From the NCBI GenBank assembly GCA_900315945.1, contig ONAZ01000008.1, forward strand, positions 1 to 64,000: a DNA stretch of 64,000 bases, in the 5' to 3' direction. The notes beneath the pieces were generated by a model. It ran no database searches. It was not told where the DNA came from and saw only the letters and a program-made list of their open reading frames with translations. Source of the stretch: an uncultured Lachnospiraceae bacterium. Lineage in GTDB: Bacteria; Bacillota; Clostridia; Lachnospirales; Lachnospiraceae. The position numbers were made by a program, and so were the translations under genes. Shown here piece by piece: positions 9,832-19,390 of this stretch. Each line of letters opens with the position of its first letter. The stretch's first letter is position 1.

Positions 9832-9848
9832 TCCTATTAATAATAGGA
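9832..9848. promoter_or_regulatory. 17-nt palindrome in the ATPase/larB divergent region
   Basis: TCCTATTA-A-TAATAGGA is a perfect inverted repeat with 8-base arms and a one-base centre. It overlaps the left edge of the larB promoter -35 (9845-9850), so it is well placed as a repressor operator. A second smaller palindrome, GAGTA-TAAT-TACTC, lies at 9800-9813 on the ATPase side. Confidence 0.45.
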
Positions 9849-9873
9849 CATGAGTATATAATGGTGTTATAAT
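9845..9873 (+). promoter_or_regulatory. larBC promoter
   Basis: AGGACA (9845-9850) and TATAAT (9868-9873) are separated by 17 bases. A GGGGG ribosome site and ATG 9907 follow. This should drive larB, larC and perhaps the aldehyde dehydrogenase. Confidence 0.6.
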
Positions 9874-9906
9874 ATTTATTAACTCTACTATATGGGGGTA
9901 GAATAA

Positions 9907-10665
9907 ATGGATAATACAAGTGTATATGATTTGCTTAAGAAAGTGTCGGAGAAGGAGATGTCTGTAGAAGATGCGGCGCTTATTCTTAAGAAGGAACCAT
10001 TTGAAGATATTGGATTTGCGAAAGTCGATACTCATAGGAAACTTCGCCAGGGGTATGCTGAAGTTATTTATGGTGCAGGAAAGAGCGCTGAGCAAATAAT
10101 AGAGATTTGCAGGAAAATGGCAAGTGCGGGTGATACGAATATATTAATTACCAAATTGTCTAAAGAGAAGGCAGATGTTATAGAGAAGGAATTTCATCTA
10201 GAATACAATGAAATGGGAGAGATTGGACTTATTGGCCAGAAGCCTACGCCCAACGGAGTAGGCGAAGTGGTGATTGCTGTTGCCGGCACTAGTGATATTC
10301 CTGTCGCTGAAGAAGCGGCATTTACATTAGAGGCACTCGGCAGTGAAGTGGTTAGACTATATGATGTAGGCGTTGCTGGAATCCATAGATTATTATCCTG
10401 CGTTGATGATATTATGACTGCTTCAGTGGTTATAGCAATTGCTGGAATGGAAGGAGCCCTTGCTAGCGTAGTAGGTGGTTTATGTGATTGTCCTGTTATA
10501 GCCGTTCCTACAAGTGTGGGTTATGGAGCTTCTTTCGATGGATTGTCTGCTTTACTATCTATGCTTAATTCCTGTGCTAGTGGAGTGAGTGTTGTTAATA
10601 TTGATAATGGATTTGGCGCGGCGTATCAAGCCAATATGATAAATCATATAGGAGTAGATAGATGA
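9907..10665 (+). CDS. larB: LarB, pyridinium-3,5-biscarboxylate mononucleotide synthase
   Basis: LarB carboxylates and hydrolyses nicotinic acid adenine dinucleotide, the first step of NPN cofactor synthesis. The 252-residue protein has the N-terminal LarB-specific region (LILKKEPFEDIGFAKVDTHR, YGAGKS) and a C-terminal PurE-like domain with VAGTSDIPVAEEAA, GVAGIHRLL, IAGMEGALASVVGG and PTSVGYGAS. Length is normal for the family (about 245). The last four bases (ATGA) overlap the larC start, indicating translational coupling. The ATG follows a GGGGG site by about five bases. Confidence 0.93.
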   Translation: MDNTSVYDLLKKVSEKEMSVEDAALILKKEPFEDIGFAKVDTHRKLRQGYAEVIYGAGKSAEQIIEICRKMASAGDTNILITKLSKEKADVIEKEFHLEYNEMGEIGLIGQKPTPNGVGEVVIAVAGTSDIPVAEEAAFTLEALGSEVVRLYDVGVAGIHRLLSCVDDIMTASVVIAIAGMEGALASVVGGLCDCPVIAVPTSVGYGASFDGLSALLSMLNSCASGVSVVNIDNGFGAAYQANMINHIGVDR

Positions 10666-11834
10666 AGACACTTTATATAGAATGTAAAATGGGAGCGGCA
10701 GGTGATATGCTTGCAGCATCGCTTATTGAACATGTTAATGAAGAGGAATTTGTTGCCAGGATGAATAGTCTTAACATTCCGGGTGTGTCTTTTGAGGTTG
10801 AAAGGATTAAGAAATGTGGAATTACAGGTAACAAAGCTCACGTGATGATAGATGGTGTAGAAGAAGGCGAACATTCTCATGGGGATGTTGCACATGGAAC
10901 TTCTCTAGATGATATTAGTGTACATATAAATGGACTGGACTTACCTAAGAAGGTTAAGACAGATGCTCTTTCTGTGTATAACCTTCTAGCGGAGGCAGAA
11001 AGTGAGGTTCACAAAACTAATATTAAGGATATACATTTTCATGAAGTGGGAACAATAGATGCAATAGTAGATGTTGTAAGTGTATGCCTTCTTATGGATA
11101 TGATTTCGCCAGATAGAATAATAGCTTCTCCTATTAATGTGGGATCCGGAATGGTCGAATGTGCTCATGGTATTCTTCCTGTTCCCGCTCCTGCAACAGC
11201 CCTTCTTTTAGAGGGAGTGCCAATGTATACAGACGATGATATTAATTCAGAACTGTGTACGCCTACAGGTGCTGCACTAATTAAGTATTTTGCCAGTGAA
11301 TATAGAAGTATGCCGGTTATGAATACCAAGAGTATAGGTTATGGATTTGGAACGAAAGAATTCAAGAAGCTTAGTTGTGTTCGTACATTTCTTGGGGAAG
11401 AAAGCATAGATGGTCATGATACAGTTGTAGAGCTTAGATGTAATATAGATGATATGACTGGCGAAGACGTGGGATTTTTCCTTGAGAAAATCTTAGAAGA
11501 AGGTGCATTAGATGCATTTACAGCTCCTGTATATATGAAGAAGAATAGACCAGGAATTCTTCTTACTGTAATATGTAAAGAAGATACCATAGATAGGATG
11601 CTTCAATGTATTTTTCAGTACACAACTACAATTGGAGTAAGGCAATCAATTTGTGATAGACACATACTTCATAGAGAAGAAGAGGATATTAAGACAAAGT
11701 ATGGTAAGATAAGGATAAAGAAAGTTAGCGGTTATGGCACATCAAGAGTTAAGCCAGAATATGAGGATGTTAAGAGAATCGCTAATGAGAAGAATATAAG
11801 TCCAAGAGAAATTAGAGATGATTTAGATTTATAG
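10662..11834 (+). CDS. larC: LarC, nickel insertion protein (single-frame LarC1-LarC2)
   Basis: LarC is a CTP-dependent cyclometallase that inserts nickel into the dithiolated pincer ligand. The 390-residue protein has the N-terminal LarC1 part (MGAAGDMLAASLIE, a His-rich stretch near residues 70-80, HFHEVGTIDAIVDV, GSGMVECAHGILPVPAP) and the C-terminal LarC2 part (ELRCNIDDMTGED, DAFTAPVYMKKNRPG, GYGTSRVKPEYEDV). In L. plantarum these parts are joined by ribosomal frameshifting; here the frame is continuous. It overlaps larB by four bases. No LarA-type enzyme is present in the window, so the cofactor's user must lie elsewhere. Confidence 0.93.
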   Translation: MKTLYIECKMGAAGDMLAASLIEHVNEEEFVARMNSLNIPGVSFEVERIKKCGITGNKAHVMIDGVEEGEHSHGDVAHGTSLDDISVHINGLDLPKKVKTDALSVYNLLAEAESEVHKTNIKDIHFHEVGTIDAIVDVVSVCLLMDMISPDRIIASPINVGSGMVECAHGILPVPAPATALLLEGVPMYTDDDINSELCTPTGAALIKYFASEYRSMPVMNTKSIGYGFGTKEFKKLSCVRTFLGEESIDGHDTVVELRCNIDDMTGEDVGFFLEKILEEGALDAFTAPVYMKKNRPGILLTVICKEDTIDRMLQCIFQYTTTIGVRQSICDRHILHREEEDIKTKYGKIRIKKVSGYGTSRVKPEYEDVKRIANEKNISPREIRDDLDL

Positions 11835-11877
11835 GCAAACGATATATGTGTATTTACGAGAAAAAGGGGGAAAAATC

Positions 11878-13281
11878 ATGGACCAAAATGAAAGAATTAA
11901 AGCAATCGTTGAGAAGCAGAGAGAGTTTTTCTACACCAACAAGACACTTGATATTGAATTTAGAATTAAGATGCTTATGCGTCTTCGCCGGGCAGTAATA
12001 TCTCATGAAAGAGATTTACAAAGAGCATTAGAAGATGATCTGGGAAGAGATCCTGCTGAGGCTTATTTTTGCGATATAGGAAGTCTTGTTCTAGAGATTA
12101 ATGAGACAATTAAAGGGTTAAGAAGATGGGCAAGACCAGAGACACATTTTAGTGGAATTCAGTGTTTTCCAAGTGTGTTAACAAGAGTATATAAGATGCC
12201 ATATGGAGTGACTCTAATTATTAGTCCTTTTAACTTTCCAATACTTCTATCACTTGGTGTTCTTGCGGCAAGTATTGCAGGAGGTAATACGGCGGTAATT
12301 AAGGCTAGCTCTAAATCTAAGAACTGCACTAAGATAATGAAGAAGATAATTAAGGAGACATTTCCTGGAAAATATGTAACTGTTCTAGGAGGTGGACATG
12401 ATATAGCCGATATTTGTCTGGAGCAGAGATTTGACAAGATTTTCTATACAGGTTCTCCTAAGATTGGAAAGCATGTGCTTGAGAAAGCATCTAAGAATCT
12501 TACCCCTGTTGCGCTTGAACTTGGTGGGGAGACTGGGAACTATTGCATTATTAGAAAGGATGCTAATATTAAAGATGCGGCAAGAAAGGTTGCTTTCTTT
12601 AAGGCTTTAAATAGTGGACAGATATGTATTAATATTAATCAAGTGGCTGTTGCTAAGGAAGTTGCTAATGAGTTTGTGGTAGAGCTGAAGAAAGCATTTA
12701 ATAAACAACTTGGTAAAGCTCCTTTGTATAATAGCGAGTATCCTCGTCTTATTACTGAGAGGGCCTATGATAAATGTGAGACTTATGCTAATAAGTATAA
12801 AGACAGAATAGTATATGGTGGACAAGGGAATAAAGCATCTTTGAAATTTGAACCAACAGTTATTTATCCTGTGGATATTCATGAGGAGATTGTTAATAAG
12901 GAATTATTCTCTCCGCTTCTTCCTGTTATACCTTATGAAGATGACAAGATAGAAGAACTTCTAGATGTTATCAAGAGAAGGGAGAAAGGACTTGCCCTTT
13001 ATCTATTTACTGAAGATATAGAGTGGGCTGACAGAACAATGAGAACTATGCAGTATGGTGGAGGATGTATTAACGAAGTATGTCTTCACATGATGGTTAA
13101 GGGAGTTCCATTCAATGGTGTAGGTCATTCTGGCATGGGCGCATATCATGGAGAATGGGGATTTAAGGAATTCACTCATCCTCAAACGGTACTATTTGGC
13201 TCATCAAAGTGGAATCTTTCTATGAGAGAACATCCTTATAGAGAGTGGAAGAAGATATTAATTAGCCTATTTGAGAGATAA
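11878..13281 (+). CDS. Aldehyde dehydrogenase, NAD(P)+-dependent (class 3-like)
   Basis: A 467-residue aldehyde dehydrogenase of the short class that includes fatty-aldehyde and coniferyl-aldehyde enzymes. Visible: ISPFNFPILLSLG, the nucleotide-binding FYTGSPKIGKHV, the general base Glu214 in LELGGE, and the nucleophile Cys250 in SGQICIN. The usual 'AGQTCIAPDY' reads SGQICININQ, a modest departure. I start at ATG 11878, seven bases after an AAGGGGG site; an upstream in-frame start at 11848 lacks one. It lies 43 bases after larC and may be in the same transcript, though a link with the Lar pathway is not established. Confidence 0.9.
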   Translation: MDQNERIKAIVEKQREFFYTNKTLDIEFRIKMLMRLRRAVISHERDLQRALEDDLGRDPAEAYFCDIGSLVLEINETIKGLRRWARPETHFSGIQCFPSVLTRVYKMPYGVTLIISPFNFPILLSLGVLAASIAGGNTAVIKASSKSKNCTKIMKKIIKETFPGKYVTVLGGGHDIADICLEQRFDKIFYTGSPKIGKHVLEKASKNLTPVALELGGETGNYCIIRKDANIKDAARKVAFFKALNSGQICININQVAVAKEVANEFVVELKKAFNKQLGKAPLYNSEYPRLITERAYDKCETYANKYKDRIVYGGQGNKASLKFEPTVIYPVDIHEEIVNKELFSPLLPVIPYEDDKIEELLDVIKRREKGLALYLFTEDIEWADRTMRTMQYGGGCINEVCLHMMVKGVPFNGVGHSGMGAYHGEWGFKEFTHPQTVLFGSSKWNLSMREHPYREWKKILISLFER

Positions 13282-13298
13282 TAATAGACAAATTGTGA

Positions 13299-13344
13299 TA
13301 TAATGAACATAATTCTATGTTAACAGTTTGGTGTGTACTGTTAA
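13299..13344. promoter_or_regulatory. -10 element and inverted repeat before the GGDEF-EAL gene
   Basis: TATAAT at 13299-13304 sits in TTGTGATATAATGA, a 14-mer also present before the kinase at 28264. An inverted repeat TTAACAGT (13320-13327) / ACTGTTAA (13337-13344) follows, downstream of the expected transcription start. It could be an operator or a leader hairpin. No good -35 is seen. Confidence 0.4.
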
Positions 13345-13361
13345 AGCATGCGGGGTAGTTT

Positions 13362-16300
13362 ATGGAGAGGTATCAGTTTAGTGAAGAAGAAAGAAATTTT
13401 ATAGAGAGATCTAGTATTCCTTTCGCAATATACCAGTTTATTGATAAGAGAGTAGTTACGGTTGCTTTGTCTGAAGGTCTTAGACAACTTATTGGAACGG
13501 ATACAATAGAGGAAGCAATGGCATTAATGGATGATGATATGTATAGGGATATCCATCCAGATGATATTGCTAAGACCGCAAGCGCAGCTCTGAAATTCGC
13601 TACAGAAGATGCAAAGTACGATGTATTATATCGTCTTAAGCATGGCGATGAATGGCTTATTATACATTCTACTGGTCGTCATATATATACAGAGGACGGA
13701 GTGCGTCTTGCAGAAGTTAGCTATACTAACGAGGGAGTGTATGATCCTAATGTTCATTCATGCATGTTGTCTCTAGATCATTTTCACGAGATGTATTTTC
13801 AGAATAAAGGTACTATGGATAAGACAAGCTTTGATTATCTTACTGGACTTCCTGATATGAACTACTTCTTTGAACTTGCAGAGACTGCACATGAGAAAGC
13901 CACAAAAGAAGGTAAATATTTATCAATGGTTTTCTTAGACCTTAATGGCATGCAGGTATTTAACCAAAGCTATGGTTATAAGGAAGGGGATAACCTTATT
14001 AAAGCTATGGGTAGACTCCTTGCTAGTACATTTACAAGTGAGAATTGTTGTCGTACAACTGCAGATCATTTTGTCTTCTATGATTTCACAGAAGGACTAG
14101 ATAAGAAAATAGAGAAACTGATAGAGGATGCTAAGACTATAAATAGTGGCAGGACGCTTCCTGTGAAAATTGGTATTTATAATTCTGCAATTCAAAATGT
14201 TAATGCTGCAACTGCAACTGACAGAGCGAAAATAGCATGTGATACATGTGGTAGTGTATACGAATCTTCTGTTAATCATTTTGACATGAAAATGTTAAAG
14301 CAGTTTGAAGATAGAAAATATGTCTTCGAGAATCTTGATAGAGCTTTAGATGAAGGATGGATTAAAGTATACTACCAACCAATTGTAAGAACTGCTAATG
14401 AAAGAGTATGCGATGAAGAAGCATTAGTTAGGTGGGATGATCCGAAAAAGGGATTTATGTCCCCAGCTGAATTTATACCAATTCTTGAAGATGCCAAAAT
14501 CGTATACAAATTAGACCTTTATGTACTTGAGAAGGTGTTAGAGAAATTAAAGAAGCAAATGGAACTTGGCCTTTATGTTGTTCCTAATTCTATTAATTTG
14601 TCCCGTACTGATTTCTATGCCTGTGATATTGTTGAAGAGATACGAAGTAGAGTTGATAAATCAGGGGTAGATAGAAGCAGAATTACAATAGAGATAACAG
14701 AAAGTATCATCATGGAAGATATGGAATTTATGATGGTACAGGTTAATAGATTTAGAGAGCTTGGCTTTAAAGTGTGGCTTGATGATTTTGGAAGCGGATT
14801 CTCTGCTCCTGACATCCTTCAGAAAGTTCATTTTGATGTTGTAAAACTCGATAAAGTATTTATAGATCAGATTGAGGATAATGAAGAGAGCCGTGTTATA
14901 ATAACGGAATTGATAAGGTTGTCAAATGGTCTTGGCTGCGAGACAGTTGCAGAAGGTGTAGAGACTAAGGGACAATTAGATTTTCTTAACGAGATTGGAT
15001 GTACTAGAATACAAGGATACTACTACTGTAAGCCTATTACCCATGATGAAATTTTCATGAGATATCAGAAGGGAACACAGATAGGATTCGAGAATCCTGA
15101 TGAGTCTGAATATTATGAGACCCTTGGAAATGTTAATCTGTATGACGTATCCTTTACATCGGAAGAAGATGATGAGGCATTACATGATTACTTTAATACC
15201 ATGCCTATGCTTATTCTCGAATTTGATAATGATGAGATTAATCTTGCAAGAGGTAATAAATCCTTTAGAGAATTCATGGCTAGACATTACAAAGAAATCT
15301 ATGATGTCAAACGAGATCAGTTCTCACATGTTAAGACTATCTTAAGTGGAGTATTTCTTGAAGCGCTAGAGGAGTGTAGAGATAATGGTAATCCAACAGT
15401 TGTAGAGACAAGAACTAGAAGCAATGGTGTTGTTAATATACTTGTTAGAAAGATTGCAACTAATCCGGTTACGGGTGTAGTTGCCCTCGCCTTAACAGTT
15501 CTTGGTTATATTGATGACGATGCAGAGATTAGACATAAAGAAGCAATTGAAAGAATCAATAAGGAACGTAAAACTTATGCGAGAGTATCAGCTCTTTTTG
15601 GAGATGTGTATTGCATCTACAATGTGGATCCTGTTACAGATAAATATTTTCAATTCGCTATAGAAGATCGATATACAGATATGAGAATTGATATAGAAGG
15701 AGAGAATTTCTTTGATAATCTCTTGAAATACGGTTTGAGTATGGTATATGAGGAGGATAGAGAAGGATTCAGAGAAGAGGTTTCAAAAGAGTCAATACTT
15801 GCAGAAGTAGAAAAGAAGGGTATGTTCTCTTATGGAACAAGACTTGTGATTGATGGAGAAATACGCTTTGCAACAATTAGAGCAACTATGATTGAAGAAG
15901 ATGAAGGTAGTCAATTAGTAGTTGGCGTAATTGACATTGATGAACAGGTTAAGAAGGATCTTGAGTATTCTAAGAATCTTAATGTGGCACGAGCTATGGT
16001 TAACCGTGATACCCTAACAGGTGTTAAGAATAAGCATGCTTATGTTGATATGGAGATAAAACTCAACAAGCAGATTGAGGAAGGAGAAGAGGTAGAGTTT
16101 GCACTGACTGTATTTGACCTTAATGGTCTTAAGGAGATAAATGATACCTTAGGTCACCAGGAAGGAGATAAATACATTAAAGAGGGCTGCAAAACTATAT
16201 GTAATGTCTTCAAACACAGTCCGGTATTTAGGATTGGTGGAGATGAATTTGCCGTTATATCACAGGGTGATGATTATAATAATATTGTTGAACTTGTAAA

Positions 16301-16463
16301 ACAATTTGATTCCATTAATGTAAGAAACAAGAAAGATAATAAAGTTGTTGTGGCCGTTGGAATGGCAAAGTATAGTGGTGACAGGAGTGTTGGAGCAGTA
16401 TTTGGTCGTGCAGATAAGAATATGTATTCTAACAAGAAACTATTGAAAACAGAAAAAATATAA
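13362..16463 (+). CDS. PAS / degenerate GGDEF / EAL / PAS-like / GGDEF protein
   Basis: A 1033-residue cytoplasmic protein that should make and/or break cyclic di-GMP. An N-terminal PAS-like region (to about 130) is followed by a degenerate cyclase whose signature reads TADHF (233-237), then an EAL domain with EAL at 353-355, ITEITES-like metal site ITIEITESI, DDFGSGFS and AEGVET, a PAS-like region, and a C-terminal cyclase with an intact GGDEF at 959-963. So the EAL and the second GGDEF look active while the first GGDEF is probably regulatory. The tandem order with a second cyclase behind the EAL is less common than GGDEF-EAL. No membrane helices are seen. Confidence 0.92.
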   Translation: MERYQFSEEERNFIERSSIPFAIYQFIDKRVVTVALSEGLRQLIGTDTIEEAMALMDDDMYRDIHPDDIAKTASAALKFATEDAKYDVLYRLKHGDEWLIIHSTGRHIYTEDGVRLAEVSYTNEGVYDPNVHSCMLSLDHFHEMYFQNKGTMDKTSFDYLTGLPDMNYFFELAETAHEKATKEGKYLSMVFLDLNGMQVFNQSYGYKEGDNLIKAMGRLLASTFTSENCCRTTADHFVFYDFTEGLDKKIEKLIEDAKTINSGRTLPVKIGIYNSAIQNVNAATATDRAKIACDTCGSVYESSVNHFDMKMLKQFEDRKYVFENLDRALDEGWIKVYYQPIVRTANERVCDEEALVRWDDPKKGFMSPAEFIPILEDAKIVYKLDLYVLEKVLEKLKKQMELGLYVVPNSINLSRTDFYACDIVEEIRSRVDKSGVDRSRITIEITESIIMEDMEFMMVQVNRFRELGFKVWLDDFGSGFSAPDILQKVHFDVVKLDKVFIDQIEDNEESRVIITELIRLSNGLGCETVAEGVETKGQLDFLNEIGCTRIQGYYYCKPITHDEIFMRYQKGTQIGFENPDESEYYETLGNVNLYDVSFTSEEDDEALHDYFNTMPMLILEFDNDEINLARGNKSFREFMARHYKEIYDVKRDQFSHVKTILSGVFLEALEECRDNGNPTVVETRTRSNGVVNILVRKIATNPVTGVVALALTVLGYIDDDAEIRHKEAIERINKERKTYARVSALFGDVYCIYNVDPVTDKYFQFAIEDRYTDMRIDIEGENFFDNLLKYGLSMVYEEDREGFREEVSKESILAEVEKKGMFSYGTRLVIDGEIRFATIRATMIEEDEGSQLVVGVIDIDEQVKKDLEYSKNLNVARAMVNRDTLTGVKNKHAYVDMEIKLNKQIEEGEEVEFALTVFDLNGLKEINDTLGHQEGDKYIKEGCKTICNVFKHSPVFRIGGDEFAVISQGDDYNNIVELVKQFDSINVRNKKDNKVVVAVGMAKYSGDRSVGAVFGRADKNMYSNKKLLKTEKI

Positions 16464-16526
16464 TTAAGATATATTTTTAAGGGGAGATGAGGCAGGGTAT
16501 AACAGACTGGTGAAAAGGAATAAGAA

Positions 16527-17615
16527 ATGAAAGAATTTGATATCCAAGAGTACATGACAAATGGTGTGGAAAGAGTTGTAAAGGATGCAATTAAAGCCAC
16601 AATAAGAGACCCTAAAGGCAGTGCATTTATGATGAGGTTTGCTACAGCAAGTAAGAAGGCTTCTAAAAAACGAAGAAATAGTGAAGATAATGGAGTACAT
16701 ATTCCACCCTTTTTAATTGCTAGTATTACTAGTAGTTGTAATCTACACTGCGCTGGATGTTATTCAAGAACTAATCATCAGACAGAAGATTGTGCACCTA
16801 AGAACCAACTTACTGAAGAAGAGTGGAATAAGATATTTAAGGAAGCAAATGAGATAGGTGTAAGTTTTATCTTGCTTGCAGGAGGAGAACCTCTAATTAG
16901 AAAAGATGTTATTAAGACAGCAGGAGAATTCGAAGATATAATGTTCCCTGTCTTTACTAATGGAGTATTTGTAGATGATGAGTATTATAATCTTTTCCTT
17001 AAGAAAAGAAATATTATTCCTATTATGAGTATCGAAGGAGGAAAAGAAGCTACAGATACAAGACGTGGAGAAGGAATATATGATAGGCTTATAGCTAATA
17101 TGGATAAATTCCACGAGAAGAATCTTATATATGGCTGTTCTGTTACAGTAACAACAAAGAATATTGAGGACGTTGTATCAGAAGATTTCATATCATCTCT
17201 AAGTAGTAGAGGATGCAAAGCAGTTATATTCGTAGAATATGTTCCTGTTACAGAAGAAAGTAAAGAGCTTGCTATTGGTGATAAAGAGAGAGAATTCTTC
17301 TCTAGGGAATTAGATAGACTAAGAGAGGATCATGATGAGGTGGTGTTTGTATCATTCCCAGGAGATGAGAAAAGTTCAGGAGGATGTATTGCAGCAGGAA
17401 GAGGTTTCTTCCATATTAATTCTCATGGTGGAGCAGAACCTTGTCCATTCTCACCTTATTCAGATATTAACGTAAGAGATACTTCTCTAAAGGATGCAGT
17501 TAATTCCAAATTATTTAGAGCACTTCAAGCACAGGATATTCTTAAAGACGATCATGAAGGTGGATGTGTATTGTTTGAGAAGAAAGAAGAAGTAGAAAGA
17601 ATAATTAATAGTTAG
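16527..17615 (+). CDS. Radical SAM protein of unknown substrate
   Basis: A 362-residue radical SAM enzyme with the cluster motif CNLHCAGC (Cys71, Cys75, Cys78), the SAM-binding LAGGEPL, and a C-terminal cysteine-bearing region GGCIAAGRGFFHINSHGGAEPCPFS reminiscent of SPASM-type auxiliary sites. Such proteins include peptide maturases and cofactor enzymes; none of the specific subfamilies is certain. The first 60 residues (before the barrel) are a basic extension. No RiPP precursor lies beside it. It is preceded by an AAAAGGAATAAG ribosome site, 63 bases after the GGDEF-EAL gene, and stands alone before a surface-protein operon. Confidence 0.85.
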   Translation: MKEFDIQEYMTNGVERVVKDAIKATIRDPKGSAFMMRFATASKKASKKRRNSEDNGVHIPPFLIASITSSCNLHCAGCYSRTNHQTEDCAPKNQLTEEEWNKIFKEANEIGVSFILLAGGEPLIRKDVIKTAGEFEDIMFPVFTNGVFVDDEYYNLFLKKRNIIPIMSIEGGKEATDTRRGEGIYDRLIANMDKFHEKNLIYGCSVTVTTKNIEDVVSEDFISSLSSRGCKAVIFVEYVPVTEESKELAIGDKEREFFSRELDRLREDHDEVVFVSFPGDEKSSGGCIAAGRGFFHINSHGGAEPCPFSPYSDINVRDTSLKDAVNSKLFRALQAQDILKDDHEGGCVLFEKKEEVERIINS

Positions 17616-17772
17616 CCAGGAGATTAAGCTTAACATAGAAAGACACATAGTTATATTAAAGAAAAAACATAGGAAGTAGTACTTTGTTAGTCCTTTATTT
17701 TTGCTTTACGCTATGGTAGAATTGTATCTAAATTAGAACAATAACAGGTTGTTATTTGAGAAGGAGGCTATT

Positions 17773-19377
17773 ATGGTGAGTAAAAGAAAAGCACTTTTAT
17801 CTATTGCTTTAGTTCTTGTTCTGGCAATCGGAATAATATTTCCAATTGGGCTAAGACAGGTTAGAGCAGATAATAATAGTGTCAATGTTTCATTTGGAAA
17901 TGGAACTGTACAGGGGATTCCAGGAAATCAAACTGTAACATATAATGTGGACGAAACAAATGTTGTTATAACTGTTACAGCAGAAATTAAAGTAGATAAT
18001 AACAATACTGCATCAATTACAATTAATAATGGTAATGAGCTAAATGGCATTACTGTTGGTGATACATTTAATCCTGATACAATGGAGATAAAGTTAAGCT
18101 CAGAAGGTGGATTTAATGCCAGTCTCTCTAGGGATAATAATGTATTGAAGACTCAAAGTGAAGGAATACCAACAAATGAAGGTACATTAAGTTTTTCCAT
18201 TGTTAAAAAAGAAGGAGGCGGCGGTGATTCTTCCCAAGTCAATCATGTATATGATTCTAACGGAGATGCAGTGTTTTTTGTATGGCTAGATGGTACTAAT
18301 GTATATTCCCACGCAATTGATAACGTTATTGGCGTAGATAATAGAATTAATTATGTTCCTCTTTCGACTGTTAAGGATGGTTTTACAGATACAGCATATG
18401 ATATGAGTAATGGAGACTATGAATTCTGCTGGAAGGAAATTATTAATGGTGCTAACCGGACTACATTGCAAGAATACATGGATTCTGATGAATTTAAGAA
18501 TGCTTCTGATAAAAGAGGAGCATTAAAAGAGGCAGGCTTTGCAATTAATCCAGCAATCAACCAATATGATGCTAAGAGAAACAGTACAATTGTAACAAAT
18601 GGTGATAGAGAGTTTAGAGTTGTAATATATAATGCTGATACCTTTGAGGGAATTCAATTCTCACAAAACTCTGATGCTTACACATATTTCCCATCATTCT
18701 GGGATTCTACCTTCTATACAGGAATGCTTGATATATCGGGAACAACCAGAGAGAATCCTGCAGAGTATAATACATTCGTATTAGAGCCTACAATCAAATT
18801 TGCTATGGCTGATAATTCTAATAGCCCAATAACAAGTCTTGAGGCCCTTGATGTTCCGAGTGGTGCTGTAACAATTACAGGAAGTGGAACGACAGGATAC
18901 AATATTAGATTCGCATCACACTTCTTTGACAATGTGGTATTTAGAGCAACATCTGCCAATGGAACTTACTTTATTAAGATTAATAGAGCGGCTCTTTCAA
19001 TAAAAGATAATTTTGGACCAGAGACAACTAATCCGCAGGTAATAGCTGATTTATATTATGACGAATCTGAGTCTTATACAGATTATGATGTATACGCAAC
19101 TATTATAGGTGTGGATGGTACAGCGACTCTCCAAAAAGCTGAAGTTATTATTGGAGAAGATGAGAGTGGTGATAGAGCTACAGAATATGAAGTTGCCGGA
19201 GGAAAAGGTCTTAAGAAAGCAAGTTTTGCCGTATCTGCTAGTAGTGATACGGTAGCTAGTGTAAGATTCAATGTAACTCGGGCTGGTGCTCTTAATTCTG
19301 GAACGTTTGGTGGAATATATGCTGGTTCTAATGATGGTACAGAATATAATATAGCAAGTCGTAGGACGATTTATTAA
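17773..19377 (+). CDS. Secreted surface protein of unknown function
   Basis: A 534-residue exported protein. A typical signal peptide (VSKRKALL, then a hydrophobic core) ends near QVRA, residues 29-32. The mature part is rich in Asn, Thr and Ser, with predicted beta-strand character and a GGGGDSSQ linker near 155. No catalytic motif, repeat or sorting signal is visible; the C-terminus (ASRRTIY) has no membrane anchor. I start at ATG 17773 after AAGGAGG; an upstream in-frame codon at 17749 has no ribosome site. It heads an operon with the anchored protein and a class B sortase, so it is probably part of a surface assembly held by them. Confidence 0.75.
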   Translation: MVSKRKALLSIALVLVLAIGIIFPIGLRQVRADNNSVNVSFGNGTVQGIPGNQTVTYNVDETNVVITVTAEIKVDNNNTASITINNGNELNGITVGDTFNPDTMEIKLSSEGGFNASLSRDNNVLKTQSEGIPTNEGTLSFSIVKKEGGGGDSSQVNHVYDSNGDAVFFVWLDGTNVYSHAIDNVIGVDNRINYVPLSTVKDGFTDTAYDMSNGDYEFCWKEIINGANRTTLQEYMDSDEFKNASDKRGALKEAGFAINPAINQYDAKRNSTIVTNGDREFRVVIYNADTFEGIQFSQNSDAYTYFPSFWDSTFYTGMLDISGTTRENPAEYNTFVLEPTIKFAMADNSNSPITSLEALDVPSGAVTITGSGTTGYNIRFASHFFDNVVFRATSANGTYFIKINRAALSIKDNFGPETTNPQVIADLYYDESESYTDYDVYATIIGVDGTATLQKAEVIIGEDESGDRATEYEVAGGKGLKKASFAVSASSDTVASVRFNVTRAGALNSGTFGGIYAGSNDGTEYNIASRRTIY

Positions 19378-19390
19378 GGAGGGTAATAAT

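Noticed and set aside
10662-11834. Programmed frameshift in larC
   Set aside because: The LarC1 and LarC2 parts are in one continuous frame, so none is needed.
17773-19377. LPxTG or class B sorting signal in the 534-residue secreted protein
   Set aside because: The C-terminus has no hydrophobic helix or basic tail, so the protein is not itself anchored.
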